Source: Phycomyces blakesleeanus NRRL 1555(-)
Taxonomy: Eukaryota > Mucoromycota > Mucoromycetes > Mucorales > Phycomycetaceae
Direction of reading: 5' to 3'
DNA: 64,000 nucleotides
Assembly (NCBI RefSeq): GCF_001638985.1
Contig: NW_017265152.1
Location: forward strand, 562,849 to 626,848
The notes below the pieces were generated by a model. It saw nothing but the letters and a program-made list of their open reading frames with translations. It was not told the DNA's origin and searched no databases. The stretch's first letter is position 1, and the number at the start of each line of letters is the position of its first letter. Shown one piece after another: positions 38,117 through 48,456 of the stretch. A program made the translations under genes and the position numbers.

Positions 38117-38848
38117 CTTTAAATTAATCAAGCAAAAGCGATAAAAGCAAGAAACACCAGATATTTCTGGAAACAGCTTATTTTATATCATTAGAATTTT
38201 TATTCTTTTGCATGTATATCCAAAATCACAGATAAACAAACTTATAATAAACGATAGTGCAGTCATGAATCCGAGCCAACAGCAACATGAATGATTAAGA
38301 ACAGGACCCAATACACTTCTCTAAATCGTAGCGGACAATATAAGAGAAATATTTTTTTTTATCTTGAAAGGACTAATAGTATGAACAAAAATCTCTTCCA
38401 ATAATGATAGGTTTTTTTTCTATGTATATATATAAGAGATATTGATATAAAATGACAAGTTAAAAATGATTATCAATTGATGCAAATTTGACATTTCTTT
38501 ATTAAAAACGAAATTACTCAAAAGTTCTCCTTCTGTCTGTCTCTAACCTTTGAATTTTTCTTTAAATTTTTCTATCATATCTTAGCCTTTATTATTACTG
38601 ATTATTCAAAATAGCTTATATTCATTCAATTACTTAAAAACTTTTTTTTTATTCAAGCATTTTCTTACAGGTTTAAGATATTTTACCGGAGACATAAAAA
38701 ACGTCACCAAGTAGTACTGTATTATTATTTTATCACTAACTATAAACAATTTTCTTTGGCATTAAAGAAGCTCTGTAGACCTTATATAATACAAATAAGT
38801 AACAATTAAAAATAAAATTATTTTTGCATAAAAATTATAATTTTTTTT
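38117..38848. other. TEF1 upstream region
   Basis: About 0.7 kb between the TEF1 leader and the end of the PLD-like gene. It is AT-rich with C/T-rich tracts when read on the minus strand and several T runs. It must hold the TEF1 promoter, but no single box stands out clearly. Confidence 0.45.
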
Positions 38849-40273
38849 TTAGAATTCCTCCCAAAGAGATTCAAATTGGCGTTGGAACTCTTGTATACAG
38901 TAAGGAATATTGGTTATCATGATGTTTTCTCTGTTCTTAAACCGGGCACCTTTAGACCAGTTAAAGCTGCCATTTATGAGCGTTGAATGGTCAACAATAG
39001 CAAACTTATTGTGCATATAGCCAGTTGTATTGTCGGTCTTGTATGGTATACCATGGTCGCGCTGGAGTCTTTCTGCATCTGCACCCTTTCCAGCCGCCTG
39101 TTGGTTGTCGGTGATAATTCGGATATTTACCTTGCGCTTCTTTGCTGCAATTAGAGCGTCAGCCACATCATCATCTGTCAATGAAAATACGCAAATATCA
39201 ATGCAATCTCTAGCCGAATTGATAACAGAAATAAAGGCCTAGAATGTAGAGTAATTTTTTTTTTTAGTTTTGTACATATATAAAAAATTGATTTTTGTAC
39301 CTACATTAAAACTCTCTTTGGACGGGAAGAAATAAGCCTTTGCAAAGTATCCCTTTGATAACACATTGGAACCAGCTGACTGAGTAAGCGAAGTAAAGTA
39401 TCGAGTGACTTCTCCAGCTCCAGCTCCAGACTCAATAGCTGGGACCATAACTCCATCAGTTGGTACAACTTGATCATTTATATCTGAACGTTTCTTTCGT
39501 CCTGCTTTCTTGGCCGGAACGGGCTTCACATCGGGTACTTGCTGGTCATCATCATTTTTAAGGTCCTCTGCTGTCTTTTTGGCTGAGGTGTTAGACCCGC
39601 GTTTAGGACGTCCTTTTTGTTTGATTAGCCCGGTTCCCTCTGGAAAATCATCACTCGGAAGATACTCATCGTCCGAAGAAACAGATCCACGGTACGGAGG
39701 ATCGTCATCCTCAGTATCAGGTACCACAAATGCATCATCGTCACTATTTCGCTTCTTTCGGGTTGCTCTTGGAGCCTTTTTCTTTTCTTTTGTCCCACTA
39801 GGCTTTTTTTGTGGAGTAGGAATCGACCGATCACTCGAAGGCTGTTGTTTCTCTGGCTCATCAATAAGAAACGCCATGTGTATGGCAGATGAAACGCAAA
39901 TCTGCAGCCACTCGATTAGGTGGCGCTCTCGGCCAGATTTCCCTTTTAACGCAGCCTCGAACATTTGTTGAACTGTCTTTATTGTGTTAGTGGGGCTGTG
40001 AGATTTGCTTGTGAGAACAGTCTTTAGACGAGCCGATGCCTGATCTTTGAGGTTTTGATCTTTCATCAAGACGTTTGAAGAAGCCATTGTCTAAACATAA
40101 TAAGTACACATATTTTGCTGTGCCAAAGGGAAAGAAAATAGTATTTTCGCACCTTCCTAATATGTATGTTTCCTTACTTTTTCTATCAGTTCTTGATAAT
40201 TGGCCTTCTTTATTTCAGCCTCTGTTAAAGAAGACCCTGATGGGCAGCACAGAAGCTCAAACAAGTGATTCAT
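38849..40273 (-). CDS. Phospholipase-D-like protein with one HKD motif and an AT-hook-like linker
   Basis: Three exons (40273-40178, 40090-39305, 39238-38849) give 423 residues. Residues 1-115 are helical in character and unlike any domain I know. A long charged linker follows with basic patches (KEKKKAPRATRKKRN, KKAGRKKR), acidic stretches (PDTEDDD, SSDDEYLPSDD) and GLIKQKGRPKRGS, an AT-hook-like GRPKRG core. The C-terminal 150 residues are a PLDc_2 domain: AFISVINSARDCIDICVFSL, DALIAAKKRKVNIRIITDN, and the catalytic HNKFAIVDHSTLINGSFNWS (H-x-K-x4-D). There is only one HKD, so a dimer would form the active site, as in PLD6/Zucchini and bacterial Nuc. The basic linker suggests nuclear or DNA-bound action, possibly as a nuclease, rather than a mitochondrial lipase. 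That is inference. Confidence 0.8.
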
Positions 40274-40933
40274 TTCTGAATAAAGTTGAATGATTTATTA
40301 AGGGTATATGGATATGTAAATAGAGAAGAGAAAAGCGAAAGAAGATGAAAACAAAACAAGACAACCCAAAGCTATAAAAAGATGTACAGATAAAATAAAG
40401 TACGCTATCTTAGGGATGTAGTACAGAATGACACTAACAAAGTGCTCGTTATGACACTGAGGTACCACAAAGATCCTTTCTTTTTTGGCTTGTTTAATTA
40501 AGTCAGAGTAGCCTTGTCCAAAGGCTCACAAGAGAAGAAAGTAGACTATTTTTTCTCAGACTAGTAGAAATATCTCCTGTTGTTTTTTTTTGCTCTTTCG
40601 AAAGAAGAAGAAGAAAATCTTGTACCTTGGACCGTTTATAACCAAAGCACATTCCTTTGGTTTTCTTTTATATAATGTACTTTGCACTTAAAATAATTCA
40701 TTGTCCAATATAAAATTATCTCATTTTACTAACAAGTACACATGTAAAAGCTCCCCCTCTTTCGAGTCATTTTGTGTATGTAATTTTTGTTAATTTTAAA
40801 GAACAAAAAATTAACAATAATAATAAAGTAATCTGGTTATTCTCAGTTCCAAAAAGTACTGATTCTATCAACACCATCAATTTATCAAAGCTATCATTGG
40901 TAATTAAGCCGCTTACAGTGATTAAAAATCTAA
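40274..40933. other. Intergenic stretch upstream of the PLD-like gene
   Basis: A 660-bp gap between two minus-strand genes. It holds the PLD-like gene's upstream region and the BCS1 3' end. The sequence is AT-rich with a T run at 40582-40590 and agaagaag words at 40604-40613. No open frame is worth calling. Confidence 0.5.
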
Positions 40934-43304
40934 TCAAGCGTCAAGCGGTTCATTTTCAGAAGACGTATCTTTGGGAGGGCCATCTTTGTGGGATTCCACC
41001 CAGGAATCAACCTCATCAACCGCTCTGATAGGAAGACCCTTGTGTCCCATCAAAAACCCTTGGAGATGAGCCATACTGAACTTCAGATTCGGAATACGAG
41101 CAGCAAATGTTTCTGACAGTTCCCGACTTTCGGTCTCTGTTAAGCCAGGGTAAAACTTTGTAAACAATTCACGAGCCTGTTCTTGAGTCGCGTTCTCAAA
41201 ATGAACTCTAACGTCGATGCGACCTTATAATAATAATAAAAAGTTTGAGCCTTGCTTTCAGTATACCACCAATATGAATTTACCTGGTCTGATCAATGCA
41301 GGATCTAGTTTTTCTTTATGGCTATATTATGTGTAAATCAACTTTAGCCCTCGTCTCTTATAAGCCCTAACAACACTTACTTTGTAGTCATGCAAAGAAT
41401 TCTTCCTTCTTGTGCTGCCACACCGTCAATTGCATTCAAGAGACCTATGTAATTAGTGAATATTGTGCTCTGTTTACCAAAGAAATAACAAAAGAGAAAC
41501 AACCAAGTATATATATATATATATATATATACCTGAAAAGGTCACGCTATTGGTGCCACTTCCATCGGCTCTGTTACGATGAACAAATGCAGCATCTACA
41601 TCTTCAACCAACAGAATACACCTATCGATACCTCTTTTATAAGAACTATGGTTATGTGATAAATTTTAAAAGTTACCTATTCGGTGTACCAGACACTAGT
41701 TCACCAAGTGTGTCATCGGTCAAACCTTTGTTACTCAAGCTTACCACATATATATTAAGCCCAAGTTCACCCTATATTCACTAGAATTTATATCACACTG
41801 AAGTAATTTATTTTCTTTAGTATACTTACAGCAAGCGAATACACGAAGCTTGTCTTGCCTATTTAAATAGCCATAATCAACATGTTAATTAAACACATAC
41901 CCATATATATATATATATAGTCTATTTAGTGATTTACCTGAGCCAGGTGTTCCATACAAAAGATATCCTCGACGATAAGGAATTCCTCGATCACTATACC
42001 ATTTTTCTGATACTAAGAATTCCTTGGCATCTGATACCAACTGTGTTTTGAGACATGGAGGAATAACAATTGTACTAAGGGGTCTCTTGGGTCTTGATCG
42101 TGTTCGGCGCCAATTACCATAACCATCTGTTTTTTTTTTTTTTTTAATTTTTTTTTTAATTATTTGTTTGTCAGAATATATTCATGCAAATGGATTGTAG
42201 GAAAAGAGCGTGCTTACCCGCAGCAAAGACTACTGTACGACTAAGATCTCTATCAATAAACTTTTGTTGGGCATCAAGTACAAGCTGCTGTAGAACATCT
42301 CTGGATCGACCAAACGTACTAATGTGAATTCTTTCAAGAGATGACTTTGTTACAGCCGCCGCAGAGTTTTGAGATAGTTCTCTATTAAGCCATAACAGTC
42401 TATTATTATACATGAGCAGATGGATGCCTAATAATAAGGTAATTGGTCAATCGCTTTTCTCTCACTTTCATAATCTATATTACCGGGAGCAGGCAAAAAG
42501 TAGACAGGCGGGAACCTCTTATCCCGATCTTCTCCTAGTGAAGAGCTTCCTGATGATGTAATAGATGTACTGACAGAAAACTGGGTGGTACGCTGACTGT
42601 ATGGATGCTCGTTCAACCAATTGAGAACCCAACTAGAATACAAATCAACTTTATTTTATGTGCTTTTTTCTCACTACAGTCAAAGCTCGATATAGTGATA
42701 TGGATGGTGGACAGAAATTTTATCACTATCACTATATCGAAAAATAGTGATAATAAGCAGGCACGGGCCCAAATTTTCCAAAAAATTATCACTATATCGC
42801 GATTATCACTATATCGAATATCACTATACCGAGCTTTGACTGTATAAAATGCTCTTTATATTAAACCAAAATACCTATAAGATTCGTCGCGACTATCAAA
42901 GCTAGCCGTAACAACCACACGTTTTTTGAGAAAGTCCACCAAAAATCCACCAAAATATCGAGCACCCGCCAAAGCACCTGTCATGGTACATTTGAATATA
43001 ATTTGGTACACACACTTCAGAGAACAGTGATAGAAACTCACCTCCAATAACCGCAAGCTGAAGACCATTAGTGGCCATTCTATTGAATTCAGACATGAGC
43101 CATCAATTCTGATTCTCAAATTCTCAATGGTGCTTACTCGCCCACGCCTAGCCTTTCTGCTACAATGGCAACCAATTTACCAATGGTACCTGATGGCTCA
43201 CTGTCAGGTAATGTTGAAAGTGAACGTGAGTAGCCATAGCTATTTTGTGTACCCAATGAAAGATACGCGGGCCCTATAATGCCTCTCCTGCCGATAAAAG
43301 ACAT
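40934..43304 (-). CDS. BCS1: Mitochondrial AAA chaperone Bcs1
   Basis: A multi-exon gene starting [18 protein letters not shown]. The N-terminal part has a transmembrane-like segment ([20 protein letters not shown]) and the BCS1_N domain: [24 protein letters not shown], and [11 protein letters not shown]. The AAA core reads [20 protein letters not shown] then [14 protein letters not shown] (Walker A), [12 protein letters not shown] (Walker B), the sensor and SRH region ([25 protein letters not shown]), and FTKFYPG. These match yeast Bcs1 block for block. Bcs1 sits in the inner mitochondrial membrane and translocates the folded Rieske protein into complex III. The C-terminus is slightly longer and acidic. 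The intron 42633-42874 contains a MITE. The start at 43304 fits the short matrix-free N-terminus of the family. Confidence 0.95.
42675..42844. mobile_element. MITE with TA target site inside a BCS1 intron
   Basis: A 170-bp unit starts TACAGTCAAAGCTCGATATA and ends with the near-perfect inverse, finishing GAGCTTTGACTGTA. The arms match over about 26 bp (cagtcaaagctcgatatagtgata against its inverse, with one mismatch). TA at both outer edges is the target-site duplication of Tc1/mariner/pogo elements. The inside carries several more copies of the subterminal word tatcactatatcg in both orientations, and no coding capacity. CAGTC at the tip followed by a CTCG core is typical of pogo/Tigger-type ends. 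The host intron would be about 72 bp without it, the local norm. Confidence 0.9.
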
Positions 43305-43495
43305 TGTTCAATACAAACAAGAGATATAGTATAAAATAAAAGAAAAAAAAAGATCTACTTTTCTTTTCTTTTCTGTCTTTTTTTTTGGTTCTAAGATACT
43401 TGTCAATTGATACTGGCGACAGTCACGACGCTTTCTTTCAAAGAAATATAGAAATGAATGTCTTTAAAGTATACAATATTATAATGAAAAAAAAA

Positions 43496-44959
43496 CTATT
43501 CTACAAAGTCATTAACAGATTCTTTTGCACCCAAGGGAAAGTCCAGCTTATTAGCAGCTAGATATTCATCACTCCTGTATTAAGAGATAAAATAGTATTA
43601 AAGATGGTTAGCAAAGAAAAATATAATATCTGCTGTGCTGAGATGAGCTGTATATCTCTACAACTTACCAGAACTTGGTCAAATGTCTCTGACCAGAGTC
43701 GTTAAGAAGGGTGACAACAACATGGCCAGGTCCCAATTGACGTGCAGCTCGAACAGCAGCAACACAGTTGACAGCAGAGCTACTGCCAAGGAACAATCCG
43801 TCTTCTCTGACCAAGAAACGGGACATCTTAATAGCTTCCTCGTCTGTCACTCTGAAAGCATCGTCAACAAATTGGCGGCCAGCATCAAAGTTACGAGTAA
43901 GACGATTGATTCCAATGCCTTCAACCACGGTATCAACCTGGTGGCGTCTACGAGTCCCTTCCTTCTCTTGAGGAGCGTACATGGTGTTGTACTTGACCTT
44001 GTTGTACAGACCTGACCCAAGAGGGTCAGCCAAGAATACCTTGAGATTCTTCACCAGAGGCTTAAGATAACATGTAATTCCAGAAAGGGTACCACCTGTA
44101 CCTGCACCCAAGACAAGCGCATCAATTTTGCCCTTTGTCTGGGAGAAGATTTCAGGTCCAGTGGTTTTGTAGTGAGCATCAAAGTTTGCACTGTTCTCAA
44201 ATTGATCGGCAAAATATCCAACACTCTCGCCTTCCCCAAATGCTCCTGCTCGTTCCCTTGCTCTGTTCACAAACTGGTTCTTGTCAATGATGCTCACAGG
44301 GCGGACTTTCTCAACAGTTGCACCCAGCTTTTCCAAAAGCTGGTACTTCTCCTTAGCTTGGTCATCAGGCATAACAATCCATGCCTTATACCCTTTAGCA
44401 CGAGCAATCATTGCAATTGAAATACCCGTGGATCCTACTGTACCCTCAAATACAGTACTTCCCTTGTGTGGCTTTAATATGCCTGCCTCCTCCGCAGATC
44501 GAATGATGTTTAATGCCACTCTGTCTTTAGAACTGCCACCAGGGTTCATAAACTAATATATGTCTGAGAATCCAAAGCTTCTTTTTTTTTGGGTGTGTAA
44601 TTTATACATGTGTGCTTATCTTTTCTTCTTTATTTATTTATTTATTTTACCTCTGCTTTGCCCTGTAAATAGAAATACATTTGTTTATAGATTTACAATA
44701 ATGAGTTCATTGCTAAATCATATTGTGTAGAATGACCTACGAGAATAGTGCATCCCGTGGCTTCTGAAAGACTCCGGATCTTCATCAATGGAGTATTACC
44801 AATGAGACCATCGACACCTTCTACATATTCAGGTTCCTCTACAGCGGCAGGGGCGTCTTTAGGTGAAAGATAGTAAAAACATCCAGTAGCTAACAATGTC
44901 AATGCTGAGCCTGTCACCAAGCCCATTATCAGGGCACGCTGATCTGCTGTTGAAGTCAT
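43496..44959 (-). CDS. Membrane-anchored cysteine synthase homologue (Mcy1/cys12 type)
   Basis: Four exons (44959-44741, 44662-44651, 44552-43669, 43574-43496) give 397 residues. Residues 10-30 form a transmembrane segment (LIMGLVTGSALTLLATGCFYY). The fold-type II PLP core follows: VDGLIGNTPLMKIRSL, then GKAEFMNPGGSSKDRVALNI with the Schiff-base Lys in SSKDR. EGTVGSTGISIAM comes next, where the usual Ser/Ala-Gly site reads GSTG. The phosphate cup is LVLGAGTGGTLSG and the end is EDGLFLGSSSAVN. The family uses O-acetylserine and sulfide to make cysteine. This N-terminally anchored subgroup resembles yeast Mcy1 of the mitochondrial outer membrane, whose activity is uncertain. Exon 2 is a 12-nt microexon coding GKAE. 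The gene is divergent from the importin-like gene by 184 bp. Confidence 0.9.
44651..44662 (-). other. 12-nt microexon of the cysteine synthase homologue
   Basis: ggcaaagcagag is flanked by ttacag upstream and gtaaaat downstream on the minus strand. It supplies Gly-Lys-Ala-Glu between ATTCTC of exon 1 and TTTATGAACCCTGG of exon 3. All three junctions are phase 0. The four residues complete the conserved segment before the PLP-binding motif, so the microexon is needed for a normal protein. Confidence 0.85.
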
Positions 44960-45143
44960 GGCAAGGAAGATAAATGAGAAGAAAAAAAAACTCTGCTGAC
45001 GAACAAGTTCGTGACTTGTCTATGATAGAAAGTCATTCTTGATCGTGCTCCTTTATTCGTTACTTCTTTAAATATAAAAATTTCAGTAGTAGTAGTAGTA
45101 GAAGAAGAAGAAAAAGCCAAGTTTCGAATTTGAGATTATAAAA

Positions 45144-47303
45144 ATGGAATCAGATCCTTTTATTGAGATCACAATGCAACTGGCTAATGTCGCATTAAAT
45201 ACTCATGCCATGGACACCATGGATGTGAGTTTTAAACAAAATTAAATATGTGTATATACAAGGAAAGGAACAATAATATGGAATATTTCCAAAGCTACCT
45301 GTTATTGCCCGTCTCTTAGGGAACTCTAGAGACCATGACTGTCTAGAAAGCCTTGTCCATTTACGTATTCATTTAACCCAAAAAATAAATGACAGCTCGC
45401 ATGCTATGGAAATAGTGATAGCGTGGGGGCTCCTCGAACGTCTTCGTTGTCTTTTACAAATTAATGAACCTGATATTCAAGTACAGTATAATTTATTACT
45501 TATTTCTACTTTTTTTTTTAAAAAAAAGATATTAAAATATACAACCAACTGATTATGGAAATATTGAATATAGTTCGAGTGCGCGTGGATTATTACAAAC
45601 CTTGCAGTAATATATATATCTATATATATATGTATTAATAAAGTGCGTAAGAAAAGCTATTAATCCGTATTCTTGATAGGCAGGAGAACCTAAATACCAA
45701 AAGCATATAATTGATGCCGGATTTTTCCTTCCTTTGCTATACTGCTTGTCTTATGCTGGTCATAGTAGAGCACGCATTCAGGTGATAATTACATTCCATT
45801 TCTGTCCAAACGAGTAATATTGAAATATGTCTATATGGGTGTATTCAGGCATCGTGGGCGTTATCAAATCTGACAGCAGAATCTGTTATTTTACGTGAAC
45901 AATGGATGTATCATGGCGCACACACCATGATAAACCAATTAAAGCTCTTGTGTGCAGAAGATATAGTTCATGACTTATCGATAGTTGAAGATAAACGAGT
46001 ACTTGGTTGGTCCCTTTCTAATATGTGCAGAGGTGGATTCAATAGTACCAATTATCAAGAAATGGCAAGTAATATGAATGTATTAAATAATACAATACTG
46101 ATATGGTGCTATCATGATTGTTTTTTTTCTTAAAATATTGTGAAAATAGTATTTGGGAGCCTTTGATGCACTAGGTCTGTGCGTTCTTTCTTCAGACAAA
46201 CAGTTATGCACCACTGCATGGTAAGGATCAGGAGTAAATGTAAAATACCTTAGTAATGATGTTATTGTTCTATTTGGGGGGCGTGGCTGTAGCTGGGGAT
46301 TATCTCGCATTCTGGATATTAAGCATCCCAAAGACTTTTATGAGACCCTCTCTTTGCCGCCTGCCTTTTGTCGTCGTCTGGTAGAACTCTTAAGGTATAC
46401 ATTTATAAAGAAATAAATATATATGTACATGTACATATATGTGCTGCAGATAATTTTCTTGAAAGAGTATATTCCCTTTCATTAGAAGCATTGCATAAAT
46501 AAAGTTTCTTTTCAAATGCTTAGAACTGTAAAAGCACATGTATGGGTCTCCATTGATCAGCATAATCATTTTGTGTCTGCTATAGTAATCGGGATGATAT
46601 TATAGTGCCTGTTTTAAATATAATATACTGCCTGGTATCTGGTCCCTGGAGACTAGCAGAATGTTTTATGGTGACAGATATCATGTCTTATCTTTATCAC
46701 TGGATGACTATTCAAACCTCTGTATCTTTACGTACTAGTGGTATCAGGATCGCTCGTTGTTTAGTTCAACATCAACAAACGGTGAAATATAAGGTTTTTG
46801 AAACGGTGGATTTTGGATCAATTTTATTATCGCTTGGCATCCCCAACCATGTTTACTGTGAAGCAGCCGTCCGATGGGTAGTTTCATCAGAGGAGACCAC
46901 CACATGGTCTATTACCCAAGAAGTGCTTTTATTCCTCTTTTATTATTTTCAACATTCGAGCAATGGCCTGATCAGGTAAGACAATAGGACAAATAACTTT
47001 ATTCCCAAATCATGACTCAAATTATTAAAAAAAAATTCAATAAGCACACTGGGATCACTTCAAATAATACCAAAATCTCTGGTTACAATTCTTCATCACC
47101 CTGATCTCCCTCTGGATACAAGTCTCCAAAGTGTTAGTGTGATAAATATATTCTTAAGCCGACTGATAAGTCTCGATCGACAATCAACATTTGTGTCTGT
47201 CTTATTACAAGAAGGAATCTTGCCCAGTTTATCTTTTTTATGTCAAAAACACCAGTCAGATCAATTTACCCATGAATCCAACAAGCTATTCAATTTAATT
47301 TAA
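45144..47303 (+). CDS. Divergent importin-alpha-like ARM-repeat protein
   Basis: Nine exons join in frame to about 479 residues: 45144-45224, 45295-45480, 45574-45606, 45680-45781, 45849-46064, 46150-46220, 46293-46394, 46586-46975 and 47045-47303. Armadillo-repeat cores of the importin-alpha kind are visible: FECAWIITNLAAGEP, ARIQASWALSNLTAES, VLGWSLSNMCRGGFN, and ACW followed by GLSRILDIK, with CRRLVELLRSNRDDIIVPVLN. The W-A-L-S-N ladder that binds nuclear-localisation signals is kept only in part. The protein begins MESDPFIEITMQLANVA and has no Arg-rich importin-beta-binding domain. It may act without importin-beta or not in import at all. The exon 5 donor is unclear: GC donor at 46065, or GT donor at 46080 giving five more residues. 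Sequence divergence from true importin-alpha is marked. Confidence 0.75.
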
Positions 47304-47642
47304 CAACCATTTAAAAAAGTGCCTTTTTGTTTTTGATAACTTGAATATTATATATATAATAATGTTATTTTATTTTATTGAAGAAAAAAGAGGGAAAATT
47401 GACTAAGGGTATACAAATGTGTGTGTGTGTGTGTTTTTGTAAAATGTGTGGGTTATTGGGAGAAATAGAAAGATACAATGGCCAATATATCGAATCGTTT
47501 AGATACTATAAGGCTGGCACCAGGGTAATTTTTTGGTGTGCGTGTGTGTGTGTTTTTTTTTGAAGAAGACTTTTGAGATAAAGACAAAGAGAAGTAGAAA
47601 AGAAAAAGAAATGCATGCGAAAAGGGAGGAAAAAGGCGCGGC
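47304..47642. other. Convergent 3' stretch
   Basis: A 339-bp gap between the stops of the importin-like and LAMTOR1-like genes. It has (gt)n runs at 47418-47434 and 47537-47553 and an A/G-rich segment. No gene is seen. Confidence 0.55.
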
Positions 47643-48291
47643 TTAATAGCCTCGCATGGCTGAACTCTCGTTCAGGGTAAGGGTGACGACAATATCTCCA
47701 ACTGGCGAGACTTGTATTCTGTGCAAGGCGTCTTGTATACAATCCATGGTTTGATAAAGTTCGTCAAGGTCTTCGAGAGACATTCCTTCGTTTGGTTCTG
47801 CTTCTGCCAAGACATCAACAGGCGAGTCTTGGTCCATTACTTGACAAGGTGTCGTAATGCCAACCGCAATCCGGTCAACCAGCCAGCGGTACTTATCAGC
47901 TCTTTCTTGAATATCCTGTCCCTGAAGTGGATCCGCTTGGGCACTTGAAATGTCTATGAGATTACTAAATTCCTATGTTAATCGCCATCAGTTTTTTTTG
48001 ATCAGTGCTTTGTATGTACCTTGTGGTGCGCTCAATCACGTCTTTCCAAAAGTCTTGTTCCATCTTGACATCAAAGGTATCATAGGAGGGACAGGTAGGT
48101 TGACTAAAGAGATGAGTGTCGTTGAAATAAAGCAATTTTACATACCTATTTCGACGAGTGTGTGGATTCCGAAGGATAGGTTCTGAAAGGTCATCCTGTT
48201 CTTAGGGATTAGCATTGACTTGGGATGGGCAAAGTACTCAAAGTAAAAAGCTTACCTGGTCATGGTCTTCTTTACTACCGCAACATCCCAT
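47643..48291 (-). CDS. LAMTOR1-like Ragulator/EGO lysosomal anchor
   Basis: Four exons (48291-48256, 48195-48146, 48103-48020, 47964-47643) give 163 residues. The N-terminus MGCCGSKEDHDQDD has Gly2 for myristoylation and Cys3/Cys4 for palmitoylation. The next block is SNLIDISSAQADPLQGQDIQ then ERADKYRWLVDRIA, which follows human LAMTOR1 (SNIIDVSAAD, DRARQYSTRLA) closely. The C-terminal helix and strand are CIQDALHRIQVSPVGDIVVTL. LAMTOR1 (yeast Meh1/Ego1) holds the Ragulator complex on the lysosome or vacuole, where it recruits Rag GTPases and TORC1. Length matches the 161-residue human protein. The acidic PNEGMSLEDLDELYQ stretch is fungus-specific as far as I can tell. Confidence 0.88.
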
Positions 48292-48456
48292 TATGCGGCT
48301 CTTCAGTAGCTTGATCCGTTTATAGAAAGTAGAAAAAAAAAAGAAGAGGGAAAACCGCTCGGCCCAACGATGCCACCATAACAAGAAGAATTTTTTTTTT
48401 AAAAAATAAAACAACCCACACGCCCCATAAACCCACTCTACGTCATAGCCTTCCCT

